From Heterobilharzia americana (taxonomy: Eukaryota > Platyhelminthes > Trematoda > Strigeidida > Schistosomatidae), in assembly GCA_944470555.2 (NCBI GenBank), contig OX104134.1:108246701-108310700 (forward strand): a stretch of 64,000 bases of DNA, given 5' to 3'. The position numbers and the translations under genes were made by a program. Below, piece after piece: positions 60,131 through 64,000 of this stretch. Each line of letters opens with the position of its first letter. The stretch's first letter is position 1. Under the pieces are notes generated by a model. The model was given only the letters and a program-made list of their open reading frames with translations, ran no database searches and was not told the DNA's origin.

Positions 60131-62010
60131 TTAATGGGTGTTAGATGGTTGTAGTTTCAAAACAAATGTAAAAGTATTCAAGTGACTGATCTGTTTAGAA
60201 GACAGTGATTTGGAGCTGGCTATCATCGCGAAATGTAGACTGTTGGATTCCAGACTAGTAGGTGACTGGCAACATGTTCACCAAGAGGCCCAAACGTCAC
60301 GGACTCGATCTTATACAGGGTTGTGTGGGTGGACCACTTAAGAGCTTGAAGCTACAGAGAAGTGGATGTTTATCGCCGTCGAGTTCTTGTCAATTCATGA
60401 TGAACACCAGGTTGAAATAATCTGATGACCAAAAGAAAGCCTAACTCCCAAGTACTTTCACGTTTAAGTTTAGTAGTATGTATGTATTCCAAAGCAAAAA
60501 GTGATTTCAGTCTGCAAACTACTTAAAAAATTGAAATAACTTCTGTTGTCATCCTGTTTAGGACTCATCAACGAATACTGTTGGTTAGTTGTTCCATCCT
60601 TCTTAACAGCCCAAAACCTCAGAGGTGCATTTCCTGTATAAAGGGTATGATAGTAAACCATGCGATTTCGTGTGATAAGGCTTTCGAATAAGACCATTAG
60701 AGGTGCAGCAGTGTCTTCAAGTGAGCAGAAAAAAGGTACTGAATGATATCATCTGTCTTCAAATTCGAGTTGATGCCTTAATAACTGATAAATTACCAAA
60801 ATACTCCGAAACAGGATACCTAAGCTGTAATTTATTTGGTCTATGTTTCTCATCCATATGCTTTATTCAAATATGATACATTCGGTAGGGTGGGGCATTG
60901 AATACGATGACATTTTTAAAAATCATATATCGGTTTCTAGAAATGAATTTTAGACGCATCACTAACTAGATTATCGATGACAGTTCTAATTGAAAGACTG
61001 CATTTGAAGAAGGGAACGACTGTATTTGTCAGATTGTTGTTCATTTTCGCATTTGCTTGAATATCATGGGAAATCCAATCATTTGTTTGAAAAATATACA
61101 GTTCGTGGTGATAATGACACCATTAGGCAAGATCCAGTTGTGGAACTTCCCGTGGTTCCCTATAGAAACCAGAATGTTCAGATCACACAATATGATCTGG
61201 TCAACAGAGAAAATTCTGCCAAAATTGTAGGCATGAAATCCGTACAAAGTATACAACTGGTTAACGTGAACAGTGGTGATTGCCTGAACGCTTTGACTCT
61301 CTCAGTCAAATTAGTCCAAGTAAACAGTTGATGGACTCAACTTTAGATGAGTATGACTTTCATCCGGTGTTCAGAACACTTAAATCTGGCTAGCTAGCAC
61401 TTCTGATGGACACGACTGGTCTACAACTACTCATATAAGCTAGCAGTTTACTTCACACCATCTGGATTGTCCATCTGATGATAAATCTAGTGAGTTTTTC
61501 AGTCTCACTTCTGATCAAACTTTTAGTTTACTGTGTTTCTTCAGACAACAGTTTAATAATCTCCTTTTGCTATATAACTTGAAAATGAAAATCTTAGTCA
61601 GAAACGTGACCTCTATTTCCTTTCAGTATGAACTGACGTTTCCATATTATTGAAACACATCACAGCCCTGGCCAATTAGTAATAATCTGACCATCAGCCA
61701 GTCAACTCCTAAACTCGACAGATCCTAGTTGATTTGATTTCTTAGGACATGGTAGTGAAATGAGGATTGAATAGTTCAGATGACGTGAAATTATAAGATG
61801 ACTAATTCACTTAGGTTTCTTTTTTCCAAAACTGATTGAATTTAGAGTGGTTTTTATTACAGAATGATACCAGTTGCTCGACCATTAACGATCTGCAAAC
61901 ACTAGGCATATGTTTTGTCAGAATCTAGGTCTCCTCAACAGACCATGTCAATAACCTTGTGAGAGATCAACCTAAGGACTTTCAAGTGTGTCGGTGAACA
62001 AGATACTATC
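60131..62010. other. Intron, unclassified
   Basis: A 101-codon open frame on the + strand (61026-61331) has no family likeness and overlaps a 71-codon frame on the - strand. No exon border with fitting phase (0/0) was recognised, though an extra exon here would be allowed by phase. Confidence 0.4.
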
Positions 62011-62014
62011 ACCC

Positions 62015-62041
62015 CACCTCACCTCACCTCACCTCACCTCA
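62015..62041 (+). repeat. (CCTCA)n pentanucleotide run at retroelement start
   Basis: Five imperfect copies of CCTCA lead directly into the first recognised codons of the reverse transcriptase relic (AACTTCATCGACTTTG). Confidence 0.9.
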
Positions 62042-62404
62042 ACTTCATCGACTTTGAAAAAGCCTTCGAAAGCGTCGACTGACAAGTAATTTGACAGGCA
62101 GTTGCTTCAACACTACGGTGTCAGTGCCACAAACCCTTACCAATCTCATTCAACAGCTAGCTATATGAAGGTGCCACATGCCAAGTGATCCACAATGGAA
62201 AGAGCTCAGTGACGCCTTCGAAGTGAATGAAGACAGGGGACAGGAGTAAGACAAGGCTGCCTGCCTACTATCACTCATGACCTATCTGATTGTGGTCGAC
62301 TAGACTGGACTGGATCATGCAGCAGACAACTGTGAGGAGTGAGAAGATGGGCATATGCTGGCTGGACCGATGAAAATAGCCTAGAAGAAGATTTAGATTT
62401 CACC

Positions 62405-62412
62405 GATGATGG

Positions 62413-62443
<31 letters not shown>
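62405..62443 (+). repeat. (GAT)n run inside the reverse transcriptase catalytic box
   Basis: About a dozen GAT or GGT triplets follow directly after the FTDD codons of the relic. They give a poly-aspartate run in the retroelement frame. It is an expansion of the codons for the catalytic aspartates. Confidence 0.95.
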
Positions 62444-62445
<2 letters not shown>

Positions 62446-62776
62446 ATTTCTAATGTCTCGTCCCACAAACTCGAAGATCTACATGGCGGAAACTAACAAG
62501 TTGACAGAAGAGGCAGGGCAGCGAAAACAGGACTTCAAGTGAATGTAGAGAAGATGGAGGTGATGATGATGATACCCAACCAACAACAGCATCAAAAACA
62601 AGAGGCATCAATCACGATTAACGGGAGAAATGTAAACGAAGTTGTCTCTTCCACCTACCTGACAAGGCGGCATCGTTTCAACTACAGGCGGCACAGACGG
62701 GGATGTCAAAGCAGGCAGGATCGGAAAGACAGCAAGACAGACTTTCATTAATCTGAAATCAGTGTGCAGATCTACT

Positions 62777-62822
62777 GCACTCCACTCCACTCCACTCCAC
62801 TCCACTCCACTCCACTGCACTC
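62777..62822 (+). repeat. (CACTC)n pentanucleotide run inside the retroelement
   Basis: About nine CACTC units interrupt the sequence that in the 45.7-kb copy reads CTGCACTCATCTCAGCATG. Here it reads CTGCACTC, the run, then AGCATAAAG. Confidence 0.95.
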
Positions 62823-63374
62823 AGCATAAAGCGTGAACAACATCCGGATTCTCAACACCAATTCGGTCAAGTCAGTGGTGCTGTATGGTTCAGAAGTTTG
62901 GCGAGTCATGAAAAGCACTTCCAACAAACTACAGACATTCATCAACAGCTGCCACCTACGCTCACTCAATACTGAAGATCAGATGGACAGAATAATAAGA
63001 ATAGGCAACAAGGAACTCTGGCTGTCTGGGAACGAACCAACCAAGAAACTATCACCCAACAAATATGCGGTGGGGGGAAGTGGAGATGGATTCGATTGGA
63101 CATGCACTGAGAAGACTTATTGGGGACATCATGCTCCAGGTCAGGTCCTCGAGTTGAATCCAAAAGGGAAACGATGAGTTAGGCGTCTGAGAGTGACAGT
63201 GTGAGTATTTCAGAAACGTGTCATTTTCAGCAAATTTCTTTTCAACTTGTAGATGACTTGGAATACCAAATCAGTTGCATCGCTCTAACTAGTCTTGACC
63301 GTGGTGCACATTTATTGCACTTTGGTGGATCCACTAGCATCTCTTTCCTAACTTGCTTGTACATAATTTCCATG

Positions 63375-63400
63375 TCTTATATTATATCTTATATTATATC
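63375..63400 (+). repeat. Short tandem duplication, 13-base unit
   Basis: TCTTATATTATAT occurs twice in tandem in the last intron. Confidence 0.8.
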
Positions 63401-63600
63401 TGACGAGAATTTAAAGTCTACAGTCACCTCTCCCCTAACTTTTCACAGGGGAGGTTAGTGTTCAAATATCTTTCAAATTGCCTACTTACTTTATAAAAAT
63501 TCTGTGTTATGTAATCATAGTTTTTCTGTAGATGATTTTAATTTCAAATGACCCTAAAAACCACATTAGAAAATAATCTAATGTTCACATTTTATTTCAG

Positions 63601-63779
63601 GCTATTGAATCTGCTTACCCGGATAAACTGATTACTAGACACTTGAAAGGAAGCCTGCTGGTGAATCTGGAATCAGGCGTAGATCAAGTTATTTTATCAC
63701 ACCTAAACCGAATATTGGGAAAGTGAAGTCATCTAATGCAAGTGATAAGGAAGATGAACCATCTCGAACCATTTCTGAG
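63601..63779 (+). CDS. CNGB: CNG channel beta subunit, C-terminal tail exon with frameshift
   Basis: The acceptor TTATTTCAG leads into AIESAYPDKLITRHLK in phase 0. In this frame a stop follows at 63724. From about 63656 another frame reads RKPAGESGIRRRSSYFITPK and on to DEPSRTISE, ending at the donor GTAAAT (63780). A fourth A in the AAA run at 63656-63658 would join the two into one basic, serine-rich tail and give 180 bases, phase 0 at both ends. The content is not conserved enough to prove homology, but position, phase and composition fit the tail of the channel. The gene continues beyond the window. Confidence 0.75.
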
Positions 63780-64000
63780 GTAAATTACATGCATTTACGT
63801 CGTTTTACTGATCGTATTCTTTTCAAATACCTACCTAGTCGGTCATTCAATCCCAAAATTACATCATATTCATAACCATAATACCTTGACTGATCTTCAG
63901 TCAGTTAAAAAATGGGACAGGGAAATACTGTGTAACATTCCAAGTTGCCACATGTATCAAACAATTGACGGAATGTAATACTACTGTTTGAATGAGGATA
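63780..64000. other. Intron start, window end
   Basis: The sequence after the GTAAAT donor shows no exon. Confidence 0.6.

Larger units (their letters stand above)
62035..63195 (+). pseudogene. RTE-like non-LTR retrotransposon relic, RT to C-terminus
   Basis: In order, across frames: NFIDFEKAFESVD (62043-62081), the first catalytic region; CLLSLMT with VVDW (about 62262-62305), the Q-G-C-L-L-S block; LEEDLDFTDD (62375-62410), the Y/F-A-D-D catalytic box; SSTYL (about 62650) for the thumb T-Y-L-G; TGGTDGDVKAG (about 62680-62712); LYGSEVWRVMKSTSNKLQTF (62881-62941); and NPKGKR (63159-63175). The same family as 45647-46232, with which the C-terminal part aligns closely. Multiple frameshifts. 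The GAT and CACTC repeats inside it are listed separately. No target duplication was found. Confidence 0.85.

Noticed and set aside
61026..61331. A 101-codon + strand frame as an extra channel exon or a gene
   Set aside because: No recognised family, an overlapping frame on the other strand, and no acceptor and donor pair of fitting phase were seen.
62339..62542. A small acidic protein with ten aspartates in a row
   Set aside because: The aspartates are the GAT repeat inside a retrotransposon reverse transcriptase relic.
1..64000. CRISPR arrays, operons or bacterial-type defence systems
   Set aside because: No direct-repeat and spacer array or clustered intronless genes are present. The exon and intron structure and the transposon content are animal-like.

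Overview
The window looks like genomic DNA from a blood fluke (Schistosomatidae, Schistosoma-like). It is AT-rich, with small exons in very large introns, and it is dense with decayed transposons of types common in schistosomes: non-LTR retrotransposons of at least two families, Penelope-like elements, tRNA-derived SINEs resembling Sm-alpha, and a MULE-type transposase relic. The family assignments come from reading translations against remembered family features. No search was run.

One protein-coding gene is clear. Ten exons on the + strand, from 19380 to 63779, encode most of a cyclic nucleotide-gated channel subunit of the beta type (CNGB): S4, S5, pore, S6, C-linker, the whole cyclic-nucleotide-binding domain, and a lysine-rich C-terminal tail that continues past the window. 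Every exon has AG/GT borders, and all nine junctions agree in phase if three exons (24542-24731, 54969-55086, 63601-63779) are each taken to lack one base. All three breaks lie at or next to a short A or T run. They are therefore either base-level assembly errors or real breaks in a gene that otherwise looks intact. Exons for the N-terminus and S1-S3 were not recognised; they may lie upstream, in the 500-N gap (13919-14418), or have escaped notice.

A second probable gene is represented by one + strand exon at about 13454-13729. It encodes a follistatin-type cysteine module followed by a Kazal domain, so it belongs to a secreted or membrane-anchored protein. The sequence gap follows 190 bases downstream.

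Layout: 1-13 kb has no recognisable host gene but holds a reverse transcriptase relic (5.4-6.3 kb), SINE pieces and a perfect 30-bp palindrome. 13.4-14.4 kb holds the Kazal exon and the gap. 14.4-19.4 kb is unassigned. From 19.4 kb to the end is the CNGB gene, whose introns carry Penelope-like relics (about 25.2, 30 and 39 kb), non-LTR relics (38.6, 41.1-42.8, 45.7 and 62-63.2 kb), a MULE relic (50.3-52.2 kb), many SINEs, and a 500-bp GAGT satellite with regular TTGCAG interruptions (55.2-55.7 kb). One retrotransposon copy (45660-46219) keeps a clear 13-bp target-site duplication.

No new defence-like or operon-like system was seen. The points most worth checking are the three phase-consistent frameshifts in the channel gene, its unusual pore, and the repeat expansions inside the retroelements.
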